Program-made: the position numbers and the translations under genes | Part shown: one piece after another, positions 8,840-16,682 of the stretch | How the letters are laid out: every line of letters begins with the position of its first letter | How positions within the stretch are numbered: position 1 is the stretch's first letter | Assembly (NCBI RefSeq): GCF_036186745.1 | Contig: NZ_CP108086.1 | Coordinates: forward strand, 2,976,001 to 3,040,000 | Direction of reading: 5' to 3' | DNA length: 64,000 nucleotides | DNA from: Microbispora hainanensis | Lineage (GTDB): Bacteria > Actinomycetota > Actinomycetes > Streptosporangiales > Streptosporangiaceae | Notes under the pieces: generated by a model | Told to the model about the DNA's origin: nothing | What the model saw: only the letters and a program-made list of their open reading frames with translations | Database searches by the model: none

Positions 8840-10527
8840 GAACTCCGTACCTCAAGAGGAAGGCCGGTGCCGCCGGTCTGGCGATGCTGGCGTTCGTCGG
8901 CACCGCCGTCGTGGTCTGGAACCACAAGACGGCCGACGCGGCGGTCACCGACTGGCGTACGGCCGGGCCGCTCACCATCGGAACCACGAACTACACCGTG
9001 CCCCCGGGGGCGTACTTCGTGGCGCCGTGGGGCGACGACGCCGCCGCGGGGTCCGAGGCCACACCGTGGCGCACGGTGGGCAGGGCGGTGCGGATGGCCC
9101 CCGCCGGAGCGGTCATCGTGCTCCGCGGCGGCGTGTACCACGAGTCCGTCGAGGTGTACGGCAAGCGGCTGACGCTGCAGGCGTACCCGCACGAGGCGGT
9201 GTGGTTCGACGGCTCCGAGCCGGTGTACGGCTGGGTGCGCGACGGGTCCGTCTGGCGCAGGGACGGCTGGACCGTCCGTTTCGACAACACCGATCCGACG
9301 GCGGGGGGCGGCCCGGCCTGGCACATGGTCGGTCCGGAGAACCCGGTGGCCAACTGGCCCGACCAGGTGTTCGTCGACGGTCAGCAGCAGAGGCAGGTGG
9401 CCGACCGGGACAAGGTCACCCCCGGCACCTTCGCCGTCGACTACGACACCGGCAGGCTCTATCTCGGGTCCGATCCGACCGGGCACGAGGTGCGCGCCAG
9501 CACTCTCGCGGAGGCGCTCTACCTCAACCTGGCCCACGGCTCCTCCGTTCTCGGCATCGGGTTCCGCCGCTACGCCACGCCGCTGAAGCGGATGGGCGCG
9601 GTGAAGGGATACGGGAACGACATGACGTTCGAGAACGACGTCTTCGCCGACACCGCGGTCGCCGGGCTCAGCATCCTGGGCGACCGGATCGTCGTGCGGC
9701 ACAACGCGATGCTGCGCAACGGGCAGCTCGGGCTGCACGCGCACCGCACGAACGGGGCCGTCGTGACCGGCAACCTGATGGAGGGCAACAACTGGGAGCG
9801 CTTCGAGCAGGCTCCCGTCTCCGGCGGCATGAAGATGACCAAGTCGACGGGGCTCCAGCTCACGGGCAACCGCGCCCAGCGCAACCACGGGCCGGGCCTG
9901 TGGCTCGACGAGTCCGTGTCCGATGCCGTGATCGCCCGCAACCTCGCCTGGTTGAACGCCGGGCACGGCATCGACTTCGAGATCTCGGCGCGTGCGCTCA
10001 TCGTGGGAAACCTCGTGGCCGACAACGGCAAGAACGGGCTGTACGTCAACGAGTCGAGCGACGTCCGGCTGTGGAACAACACGGCGCTGCGCAACGGCGA
10101 GTCGCAGATCAACATCGTCGACGGCGCGCGGGAGCAGGCCGACCCGAAGATGCCGTGGAACGTCTCCGGGGTCGAGGTGCGCAACAACCTGCTCCAGGGA
10201 GGCGGCAGCGGGCCGCAGATCTCGGTGCAGGACCTCACCGGCAGGCGTACGGCCGAGCAGATGGCCACGCTGGACTACAACGCCTATATCCGCAGAAGCG
10301 ACGACCACGGGGCGCTCGTCAAGTGGGCGGATCGCTCACGGGGCGGCGGGACTTACATGAAGCTGAACGGAATTCAGGAACAGGCGCAAATAGAACGTCA
10401 CGGTCGTGAGGTTCCGGCGGAAAACGCCCAATCCGGTCTTCCTGCCGGCGCCCCGCTCCCGTCTGATGTCGCAGGCTGGCTGGGCGCCCAGTCGGGCGCG
10501 CGCGACGTTCCCGGAGCCCCGTCCTAG
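8836..10527 (+). CDS. Secreted right-handed parallel beta-helix protein
   Basis: The 563-residue protein starts at ATG 8836, overlapping the polymerase stop (ATGA). An N-terminal hydrophobic stretch (AGLAMLAFVGTAVVVW) is a signal peptide or anchor. The N-terminal domain has the PWRTVGRAVRMAPAGAVIVLRGGVYHESV motif that opens many pectate-lyase-like and DUF1565/NosD-like beta-helices. Residues 220-470 show regular coils such as NRAQRNHGPGLWLDESVSDAVIARNLAWLN. Family members bind or cleave polysaccharides, so editing of the local exopolysaccharide is a reasonable inference. No catalytic residues are assigned. It is cotranscribed with the polymerase. Confidence 0.75.
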   Translation: MRTPYLKRKAGAAGLAMLAFVGTAVVVWNHKTADAAVTDWRTAGPLTIGTTNYTVPPGAYFVAPWGDDAAAGSEATPWRTVGRAVRMAPAGAVIVLRGGVYHESVEVYGKRLTLQAYPHEAVWFDGSEPVYGWVRDGSVWRRDGWTVRFDNTDPTAGGGPAWHMVGPENPVANWPDQVFVDGQQQRQVADRDKVTPGTFAVDYDTGRLYLGSDPTGHEVRASTLAEALYLNLAHGSSVLGIGFRRYATPLKRMGAVKGYGNDMTFENDVFADTAVAGLSILGDRIVVRHNAMLRNGQLGLHAHRTNGAVVTGNLMEGNNWERFEQAPVSGGMKMTKSTGLQLTGNRAQRNHGPGLWLDESVSDAVIARNLAWLNAGHGIDFEISARALIVGNLVADNGKNGLYVNESSDVRLWNNTALRNGESQINIVDGAREQADPKMPWNVSGVEVRNNLLQGGGSGPQISVQDLTGRRTAEQMATLDYNAYIRRSDDHGALVKWADRSRGGGTYMKLNGIQEQAQIERHGREVPAENAQSGLPAGAPLPSDVAGWLGAQSGARDVPGAPS

Positions 10528-10533
10528 GGCTCC
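10513..10533 (+). terminator. Hairpin at the end of the beta-helix gene
   Basis: GGAGCCC (10513-10519) and GGGCTCC (10527-10533) form a 7-bp stem with a 7-nt loop overlapping the stop codon region. No T-run follows. Confidence 0.35.
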
Positions 10534-10612
10534 TCGCGCGGTACTAGACCCAATCGTGATCGCATTGGAACCAATAAGGTAATGATCTGGCGGGTGTAAT
10601 TAGACCGTTCCA

Positions 10613-10630
10613 TTACGATCTATTTCGTAA
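10613..10630 (+). promoter_or_regulatory. Palindromes upstream of the LamG/PKD gene
   Basis: The 141-bp gap before 10669 is AT-richer than its surroundings and holds TTACGA-N6-TCGTAA (10613-10630) and ATTGG-AA-CCAAT (10564-10575). Either could be an operator. No clear -35/-10 pair is certain. Confidence 0.3.
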
Positions 10631-10668
10631 CGCAGCCCATAAGGGCGCACGGGACGAAGTAGGTATAA

Positions 10669-13600
10669 GTGCGCACCAAATTACCCCTGTTAAAGCGCTC
10701 TGCGCTCGCACTCCTCATCGTCGCCGGATTCGGCCTCGCCCAGAGCGGGGTCGCCGCGGCCGATATCGACCCCGAACCCGGCGTACCCGAGACCGTGACG
10801 GCCGACGCGCTGCCCACGTGGCAGATCAACGGCGTCGTGTGGAAGCAGGCCACGGTCGGCAACACGGTCTACGCCGTAGGCAGCTTCTCGAAGGCCCGGC
10901 CGCCCGGCACGAGTCCCGGCGACCCGCAAGAGGTCAACCGCGCCAACATCCTCGCCTACGACATCACGACCGGGAACCTGCTGCCGTTCACCCACACCCT
11001 GAACGCGCAGGCCCGCTCGATCGCGGCCTCCCCGGACGGCTCGCGCATCTACGTCGGCGGCGACTTCACCACGGTGGACGGGGCGACCCGCAACCACATC
11101 GTCGCCTTCAACACCGCCACGGGAGCGGTCGACACGGCCTTCAACGCGTCGGTCTCCAACACCGTGTGGGCGATCACGGTCTCGAACAGCACCGTCTACG
11201 CCGGCGGCAACTTCTTCAACGTCAACGGCTACTCGCGCAACCGCGCCGCGGCGCTGGCGCGGAGCAACGGCGCCCTGCAGTCGTGGGAGATCGATCCGGA
11301 CGACGAGATCCGCGCCCTGCTGATGGCCCCGGACCAGAGCCGGGTGATCGTGGGCGGCAAGTTCCAGAACTTCAACGGGGAGGCGCGGGTCGGCATCACC
11401 GCCGTCGACCCGGTCACCGGCGCCTCGCTGCCGTGGAGCAGCCGGCCCACCCCCACACGCCTCGACAGCAACAGGTTCTCCTACGTCGACGACCTCGTGA
11501 CGGACGGCACGCTGGTGTACGGCGCCAACGACGGCGAGGGCGGCCATTGGTTCGACGGACGCTGGGCGGCCGACCCCTACACTGGTGACCTCGTCTGGCT
11601 CGACAACTGCTACGGGGCCACCTACGGGGTCTTCGTGACCGGCCAGGTGCTCTACAGCGTCGGCCACGCGCACGACTGCAGCTCCCTCGGCGCGTTCCCC
11701 GAGACCAGCCCGACGACGTGGCACCGGGCGCTGGCCGAGACGACCTACCCCGTCGGCACCGACCACGCCCCACCGGGCTCGAACAGCAACTACAGCGGCC
11801 AGCCCGTGCCGGGCCTGCTCCACTGGTTCCCCTCGCTCAACGCCGGCAGCTACACGGGCATGTACCAGGGCGGCTGGTCGGTCACCGGCAACTCCCAGTA
11901 CGTGGCCATCGGCGGCGAGTTCACCAACGTCAACGGCAACCCCCAGCAGGGCCTCACCCGGTTCGCGGTCAAGTCGATCGCGCCGAAGAAGGCCGCGCCG
12001 ATCCCCGGCCCCGACCTCACCCCGACCGCGATCTCCTTCCAGTCGGGCACGGCCAGGGTGAGCTGGAAGGCGACCTGGGACCAGGACAACGAGAAGCTGA
12101 CCTACGAAGTCCTGCGGGACGGGAACAGCACGCCGGTCGGCACCGTCACCGCCAAGTCGAACTTCTGGACGCTGCCCGCGCTCGGCTTCAAGGACACCGG
12201 CCTCGCCCCGGGCTCCACGCACACCTACCGCGTGCGGGTGAAGGACCCGCAGGGCAACTCGGTCGGCAGCGCCACCTCCGACCCCGTCACCATCGCGAGC
12301 ACGGGATCGTCCAGCGACTACTCCGAGGCCGTGCTCGCGGACAGCCCGGCGAGCTTCTGGCGGCTCGGTGAGACCAGCGGCACCACCGCGTACGACTACG
12401 CGGCGTTCAACGACGTCACCGAGAACAGCGGTGTGACGCACGGCGCGACCGGTGGCGTCGGCGACTCCGACGCGGCCTCCCACTTCGACGGCACCTCGAG
12501 CGGGTTCGCCGTCACCCAGTCGCAGATCCCCGCGACTGCGAGCTTCACCGCCGAGGCGTGGGTGAAGACGACCACGAACAGGGGCGGCAAGATCGTCGGT
12601 TATGGCAGCGCGGCCACCGGCAACAGCGGCAGCTACGACCGGCACGTCTACATGGACAACGCGGGCCGGATCTTTTTCGGCGTCTACCCCGGCGCCGTCC
12701 GCACCGTGAACTCGGCCCCGGGCTTCAACGACGGCAAGTGGCACCACATCGCGGCCAGCCTCAGCGAGACCGCCGGCATGACCCTGTACGTCGACGGCCG
12801 CAGGGTCGCCCAGTCCGCCGCCACCACCAGCGCGCAGCAGTACAACGGATACTGGCGCATCGGCGGGGACAACCTCAGCGGATGGCCGAACCAGCCGACG
12901 AGCTCCTACCTCAACGGCGACATCGACGAGGTCGCGATCTACCCGTCGGCCCTGTCGCAGGACGAGGTCATCGACCACTACGTGGCCAGCGGCAGGACCA
13001 GCCCCATCCCGCCCGCCCCCTCGGACGCGTACGGCAAGGCCGTCTACGGTGACGGGCCCACGCTCTACTGGCGGCTGAACGAGGCGAGCGGCACGGTGGC
13101 CGCCGACTCGGGCAAGGGCGGCATCGCGGGCAACTACACCGCGAGCGGCGTCACCTACGGCCAGGCCGGCGCGATCATCGACACGTCGGACAAGGCGGTG
13201 GCGTTCGCCAACGGCGGGGTCGCCTCGGCGACGACCTTCGCCAACCCGACGAACTACTCCGAGGAACTGTGGTTCAAGACGACCACGACCAGCGGCGGCA
13301 AGCTGATCGGACTGGGCAGCTCCGCCACCGGGACCAGCTCCAACTACGACCGCCACGTCTACATGACGAACGACGGCAAGCTCGTCTTCGGCACCTACAC
13401 CGGCACCCTCAATGTGATCACCACGACCTCCTCCTACAACGACGGCCAGTGGCACCACATGGTGGCGACCCAGGGCTCGGGCGGCATGAAGCTGTACGTC
13501 GACGGCGCCCTCGTCGGCACCAACCCGCAGACGGGCGCCGAGAGCTTCACCGGCTACTGGAGGGTCGGCGGCGACAGCCTCAACTCCTGGCCGACCCGGC

Positions 13601-14868
13601 CGACCAGCAACAACTTCAACGGCCGGATCGACGAGGTGGCCGTCTACGACGGCGTGCTCACCGACGCGCAGGTCGCCACGCACTGGCAGAAGGGCTCGGG
13701 CAACGGGCCGGCGAACCAGCCCCCGACCGCGTCGTTCACCGCGACCTGCACCGAGTTGGAGTGCTCCTTCGACGCCGGTGCGTCCAGCGACGCCGACGGT
13801 TCCGTCGCCTCGTACGCCTGGGTCTTCGGCGACGGCGCCACGGGCAGCGGGAAGACGGCGACCCACACCTACCCGGCGGCAGGCGACTACCCGGTCAAGC
13901 TGACCGTCACCGACGACGCGAACGCGACGGGGACGCACACCGACGTGGTCACGGCGCAGCCGCCGGCGAACCCGCCCGCGGGGCTGGCCGCGGACGCCTT
14001 CGGCCGTACGGTCTCCGGCGGGCTGGGCTCGGCCGACTCCGGCGGGGCGTACTCGCTCTCCGGGGCGGCCTCCTCCTTCGCGGTGGACGGCAGCGCGGCG
14101 AAGATCACGCTGCCCTCGACCAGCGCGAACCGGCGGGCGTACCTGAACGGCGTGTCCAGCACGACCTCGGACACCACGTTCTCCGTCACCACCGACAAGC
14201 CCGGGACGGGCAACGGCATCTACCTCTGGAGCATCGGCCGGAGCGTCAGCGGCCAGGGTGAGTACCTGACCCGGGTGCGGCTGCTCCCGCCGAGCACGGT
14301 CGCGCTGGCGCTCGGCCGCACCGACGCGGCCAACACCTCCACCCTGCTGACGTCCGAGCAGACCGTCTCCGGTCTCAGTTACAGCGCAGGAACCGTGCTC
14401 AAGATCCGGATGCAGGTGGTCGGTACGTCGCCCACGACCCTCCGGGCGAAGGTCTGGGCCGCCTCCGGCGACGAGCCGGCGGAGTGGCAGATGAGCGCGA
14501 CGGACTCGACGGCGGGCCTTCAGGCGGCCGGCGGGGTCGGGTTCGGCTCGTTCCTCTCGGGGACCGCGACGAACGCACCGGTCCTGGTCACGGTGGACGA
14601 CCTGGTCGCGACCAGCACGGCCGCCGCGCCGACCGCCGCGTTCACGCCCAGCTGCACCGGGCTGACCTGCGCGGTGGACGCCTCGGCGTCCACCGCAGGC
14701 TCGGCGCCCATCGCCACCTACACCTGGAGCTACGGCGACGGTGTGGTGGAGACCGGCCAGACCGCCTCGCACACCTACGCCCAGCCGGGCACCTACCGGA
14801 TCACGCTGACCGTGACCGGAGCCGACAACCGCACGAACGTCACCACCCAGACGGTGACCGTCTCCTGA
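10669..14868 (+). CDS. Giant secreted multidomain protein (delta-60 propeller, FN3, two LamG, two PKD)
   Basis: The 1399-residue protein begins at GTG 10669 with a signal peptide (SALALLIVAGFGLAQSGVAAA). Residues about 40-430 contain repeats such as IYVGGDFTTVDGATRNHIVAF and VYAGGNFFNVNGYSRNR, typical of delta-60/DUF5122 propellers. A fibronectin type III domain follows at about 448-544. Two LamG/concanavalin-like domains lie at about 550-778 and 786-1013. A PKD domain is at about 1017-1099 (SYAWVFGDG), a further beta-sandwich at 1105-1315, and a second PKD at 1320-1399 (TYTWSYGDG). All are carbohydrate- or surface-binding modules, and no catalytic site is recognised. The position after the polysaccharide export genes suggests a surface protein that holds or organises the polymer. 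Confidence 0.85.
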   Translation: MRTKLPLLKRSALALLIVAGFGLAQSGVAAADIDPEPGVPETVTADALPTWQINGVVWKQATVGNTVYAVGSFSKARPPGTSPGDPQEVNRANILAYDITTGNLLPFTHTLNAQARSIAASPDGSRIYVGGDFTTVDGATRNHIVAFNTATGAVDTAFNASVSNTVWAITVSNSTVYAGGNFFNVNGYSRNRAAALARSNGALQSWEIDPDDEIRALLMAPDQSRVIVGGKFQNFNGEARVGITAVDPVTGASLPWSSRPTPTRLDSNRFSYVDDLVTDGTLVYGANDGEGGHWFDGRWAADPYTGDLVWLDNCYGATYGVFVTGQVLYSVGHAHDCSSLGAFPETSPTTWHRALAETTYPVGTDHAPPGSNSNYSGQPVPGLLHWFPSLNAGSYTGMYQGGWSVTGNSQYVAIGGEFTNVNGNPQQGLTRFAVKSIAPKKAAPIPGPDLTPTAISFQSGTARVSWKATWDQDNEKLTYEVLRDGNSTPVGTVTAKSNFWTLPALGFKDTGLAPGSTHTYRVRVKDPQGNSVGSATSDPVTIASTGSSSDYSEAVLADSPASFWRLGETSGTTAYDYAAFNDVTENSGVTHGATGGVGDSDAASHFDGTSSGFAVTQSQIPATASFTAEAWVKTTTNRGGKIVGYGSAATGNSGSYDRHVYMDNAGRIFFGVYPGAVRTVNSAPGFNDGKWHHIAASLSETAGMTLYVDGRRVAQSAATTSAQQYNGYWRIGGDNLSGWPNQPTSSYLNGDIDEVAIYPSALSQDEVIDHYVASGRTSPIPPAPSDAYGKAVYGDGPTLYWRLNEASGTVAADSGKGGIAGNYTASGVTYGQAGAIIDTSDKAVAFANGGVASATTFANPTNYSEELWFKTTTTSGGKLIGLGSSATGTSSNYDRHVYMTNDGKLVFGTYTGTLNVITTTSSYNDGQWHHMVATQGSGGMKLYVDGALVGTNPQTGAESFTGYWRVGGDSLNSWPTRPTSNNFNGRIDEVAVYDGVLTDAQVATHWQKGSGNGPANQPPTASFTATCTELECSFDAGASSDADGSVASYAWVFGDGATGSGKTATHTYPAAGDYPVKLTVTDDANATGTHTDVVTAQPPANPPAGLAADAFGRTVSGGLGSADSGGAYSLSGAASSFAVDGSAAKITLPSTSANRRAYLNGVSSTTSDTTFSVTTDKPGTGNGIYLWSIGRSVSGQGEYLTRVRLLPPSTVALALGRTDAANTSTLLTSEQTVSGLSYSAGTVLKIRMQVVGTSPTTLRAKVWAASGDEPAEWQMSATDSTAGLQAAGGVGFGSFLSGTATNAPVLVTVDDLVATSTAAAPTAAFTPSCTGLTCAVDASASTAGSAPIATYTWSYGDGVVETGQTASHTYAQPGTYRITLTVTGADNRTNVTTQTVTVS

Positions 14869-14881
14869 GATGAACCAAGGG

Positions 14882-14909
14882 AAGGCCCCGCCGGCGACGG
14901 CGGGGCCTT
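14882..14909 (+). terminator. Strong terminator after the LamG/PKD gene
   Basis: A perfect 12-bp stem (AAGGCCCCGCCG / CGGCGGGGCCTT) with a GCGA loop lies 13 bp after the stop codon. Confidence 0.75.
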
Positions 14910-14963
14910 CCGCCTCCCTCCGCTTCCCTTCCGCCCGATCGACATCCAGCGAGGTGCCGCACG

Positions 14964-15560
14964 ATGGAACCGATGCAGATCCCGGACGCCTACGTCTTCA
15001 CTCCCACCGTCCACCAGGACGACCGCGGGGTGTTCCTGGAGTGGTTCCGGGCGGAGGACCTGGCCGGGGTGCTCGGCCATCGGTTCCACCTCGCGCAGGC
15101 CAACCTCTCGGTCTCCCACCGGGGGGTGCTGCGCGGCGTCCACTTCGCGGAGGTCCCGGTGGGTCAGGCCAAGTACGTCACCTGCATGGCCGGGGCCGTC
15201 CTCGACGTCGTCGTCGATCTGAGGGTCGGCTCGCCCGCCTTCGGGCGATGGGAGAACGTGCTGCTCGACGACGTGAGCCGCCGGGGGGTCTACCTCTCCG
15301 AAGGGCTGGGGCACGCCTTCATGGCGGTCAGCGAGCAGGCCACGGTCGCCTACATGTGCTCCCAGCCGTACGCTCCCGGGCGGGAGCACGGGGTGCACCC
15401 GCTCGACCCCGAGCTCGGCATCGCGTGGCCGGAGGGGCTTGAGCCTGTCCTGTCGCCGAAGGACGAGGCCGCGCCCACGCTCGCAGAGGCGCGGTCGCGG
15501 GGCCTGCTTCCCGGTTACGCCGACTGCCTCGCCTACTACGAGAAGCTCCGCACGGCGTAG
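14964..15560 (+). CDS. rmlC: dTDP-4-dehydrorhamnose 3,5-epimerase
   Basis: The 198-residue cupin-fold enzyme converts dTDP-4-keto-6-deoxyglucose to dTDP-4-keto-rhamnose or a related 3,5-epimer. Family motifs are DDRGVFLEWFR, SHRGVLRGVHF (catalytic His), the strand VLDVVVDLRVGSPAFGRW and SEGLGHAFMAVSE. The ATG at 14964 follows GAGGTG. It is a lone gene between two strong hairpins; rmlA, rmlB and rmlD are not in the window. It probably supplies a deoxysugar precursor to the neighbouring polysaccharide genes, although a 3- or 5-epimerase of a secondary-metabolite sugar cannot be excluded. Confidence 0.85.
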   Translation: MEPMQIPDAYVFTPTVHQDDRGVFLEWFRAEDLAGVLGHRFHLAQANLSVSHRGVLRGVHFAEVPVGQAKYVTCMAGAVLDVVVDLRVGSPAFGRWENVLLDDVSRRGVYLSEGLGHAFMAVSEQATVAYMCSQPYAPGREHGVHPLDPELGIAWPEGLEPVLSPKDEAAPTLAEARSRGLLPGYADCLAYYEKLRTA

Positions 15561-15573
15561 TCCCGCCTATACG

Positions 15574-15611
15574 CCGTCGCCCCACGCTCCCGGTGGAGCG
15601 TGGGGCGACGG
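15574..15611. terminator. Bidirectional terminator between rmlC and korB
   Basis: A perfect 17-bp inverted repeat (CCGTCGCCCCACGCTCC and its complement) with a CGGT loop lies between the two converging genes, so it can stop transcription from both sides. Confidence 0.75.
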
Positions 15612-15623
15612 TCGCGGCCGGGT

Positions 15624-16682
15624 TCAGCCGATGGTCCAGGTGTCCCCGCCGTGGAGCAGGTCGGCGAGGCTGCCCGCGCCCTTGGCGGCCGTGGCCGTCT
15701 GGACCTGCTCGTTGAGGAGCTGGTCGTACGACGGCCGGTCGATGGAGCGGAAGACGCCGATCGGCACGTGCTCGAACGCCGGCTCGTCCAGCCGCGACAG
15801 CGCGAACGCCAGCGACGGGTCGGGGTTGTGCGCGTCGTGCACGAGGATCTCGCCGTCGGAGACCTCGGCGCGGCGCACGACCTCGACGCCGCCCGTGGGC
15901 GACAGCCGTACGGCGCGCTCGTTGTCGCCGGTGCCGAAGACGATGGGCTGCCCGTGTTCGAGCCGGATGGTGATCTCGTCGCGGGTGCCCGGGTCCTTCA
16001 GCGTGTCGAAGGCGCCGTCATTGAAGATGTTGCAGTTCTGGTAGATCTCCACCAGCGAGGCGCCGCGGTGCTCGGCGGCCTGGCGCAGCACGCCCTGCAG
16101 GTGCTTGCGGTCGCTGTCGATGGTCCGGGCGACGAACCCGGCCTCCGCGCCGAGCGCCAGCGAGATCGGGTTGAACGGCTTGTCCAGCGAGCCCATCGGC
16201 GTCGACTTGGTGATCTTGCCGATCTCGCTCGTGGGGGAGTACTGCCCCTTGGTCAGGCCGTAGATCCTGTTGTTGAACAGCAGGATGTTCAGGTTGACGT
16301 TGCGGCGCAGCGCGTGGATCAGGTGGTTGCCGCCGATCGACAGCGCGTCGCCGTCACCGGTGATGACCCACACCGACAGGTCCGGCCGGGAGGCGGCGAG
16401 GCCGGTCGCGATGGCCGGCGCCCGCCCGTGGATCGAGTGGAAGCCGTAGGTGTTGAGGTAGTACGGGAACCGCGAGGAGCAGCCGATGCCGGAGACGAAC
16501 ACGATGTTCTCGCGCTTGAGCCCCAGCTCGGGCAGGAAGCTCTGCACCGCCGCCAGGATCGCGTAGTCACCGCAGCCCGGGCACCAGCGCACCTCCTGGT
16601 CGGACTTGAAGTCCTTCAGCGTCTGCTTGGCGTCCGTACGCGGGATCAGGGCCAGGCCCTTGCCGTTGAGTGTCTCAGTCAC
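15624..16682 (-). CDS. korB: 2-oxoglutarate:ferredoxin oxidoreductase, beta subunit
   Basis: The 352-residue TPP- and Fe-S-binding subunit acts with KorA to convert 2-oxoglutarate and CoA to succinyl-CoA, reducing ferredoxin. Cys ligands are in VRWCPGCGDYAIL and GIGCSSRFPYY. The TPP/Mg motif is GDGDALSIGGNHLIHALRRN, ending in NNRIYGLTKGQ. The full length matches actinobacterial KorB. It overlaps korA by 8 bp and is translated after it in a korA-korB operon. A 2-oxoacid partner other than 2-oxoglutarate is possible, but the actinobacterial KorAB type is the best match. Confidence 0.92.
   Translation of the reverse strand: MTETLNGKGLALIPRTDAKQTLKDFKSDQEVRWCPGCGDYAILAAVQSFLPELGLKRENIVFVSGIGCSSRFPYYLNTYGFHSIHGRAPAIATGLAASRPDLSVWVITGDGDALSIGGNHLIHALRRNVNLNILLFNNRIYGLTKGQYSPTSEIGKITKSTPMGSLDKPFNPISLALGAEAGFVARTIDSDRKHLQGVLRQAAEHRGASLVEIYQNCNIFNDGAFDTLKDPGTRDEITIRLEHGQPIVFGTGDNERAVRLSPTGGVEVVRRAEVSDGEILVHDAHNPDPSLAFALSRLDEPAFEHVPIGVFRSIDRPSYDQLLNEQVQTATAAKGAGSLADLLHGGDTWTIG

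Noticed and set aside
10690-14772. 1360-codon open frame antisense to the LamG/PKD gene
   Set aside because: It is a GC-bias shadow rich in Arg, Gly and Val without domain features. The plus-strand protein has clear modules.
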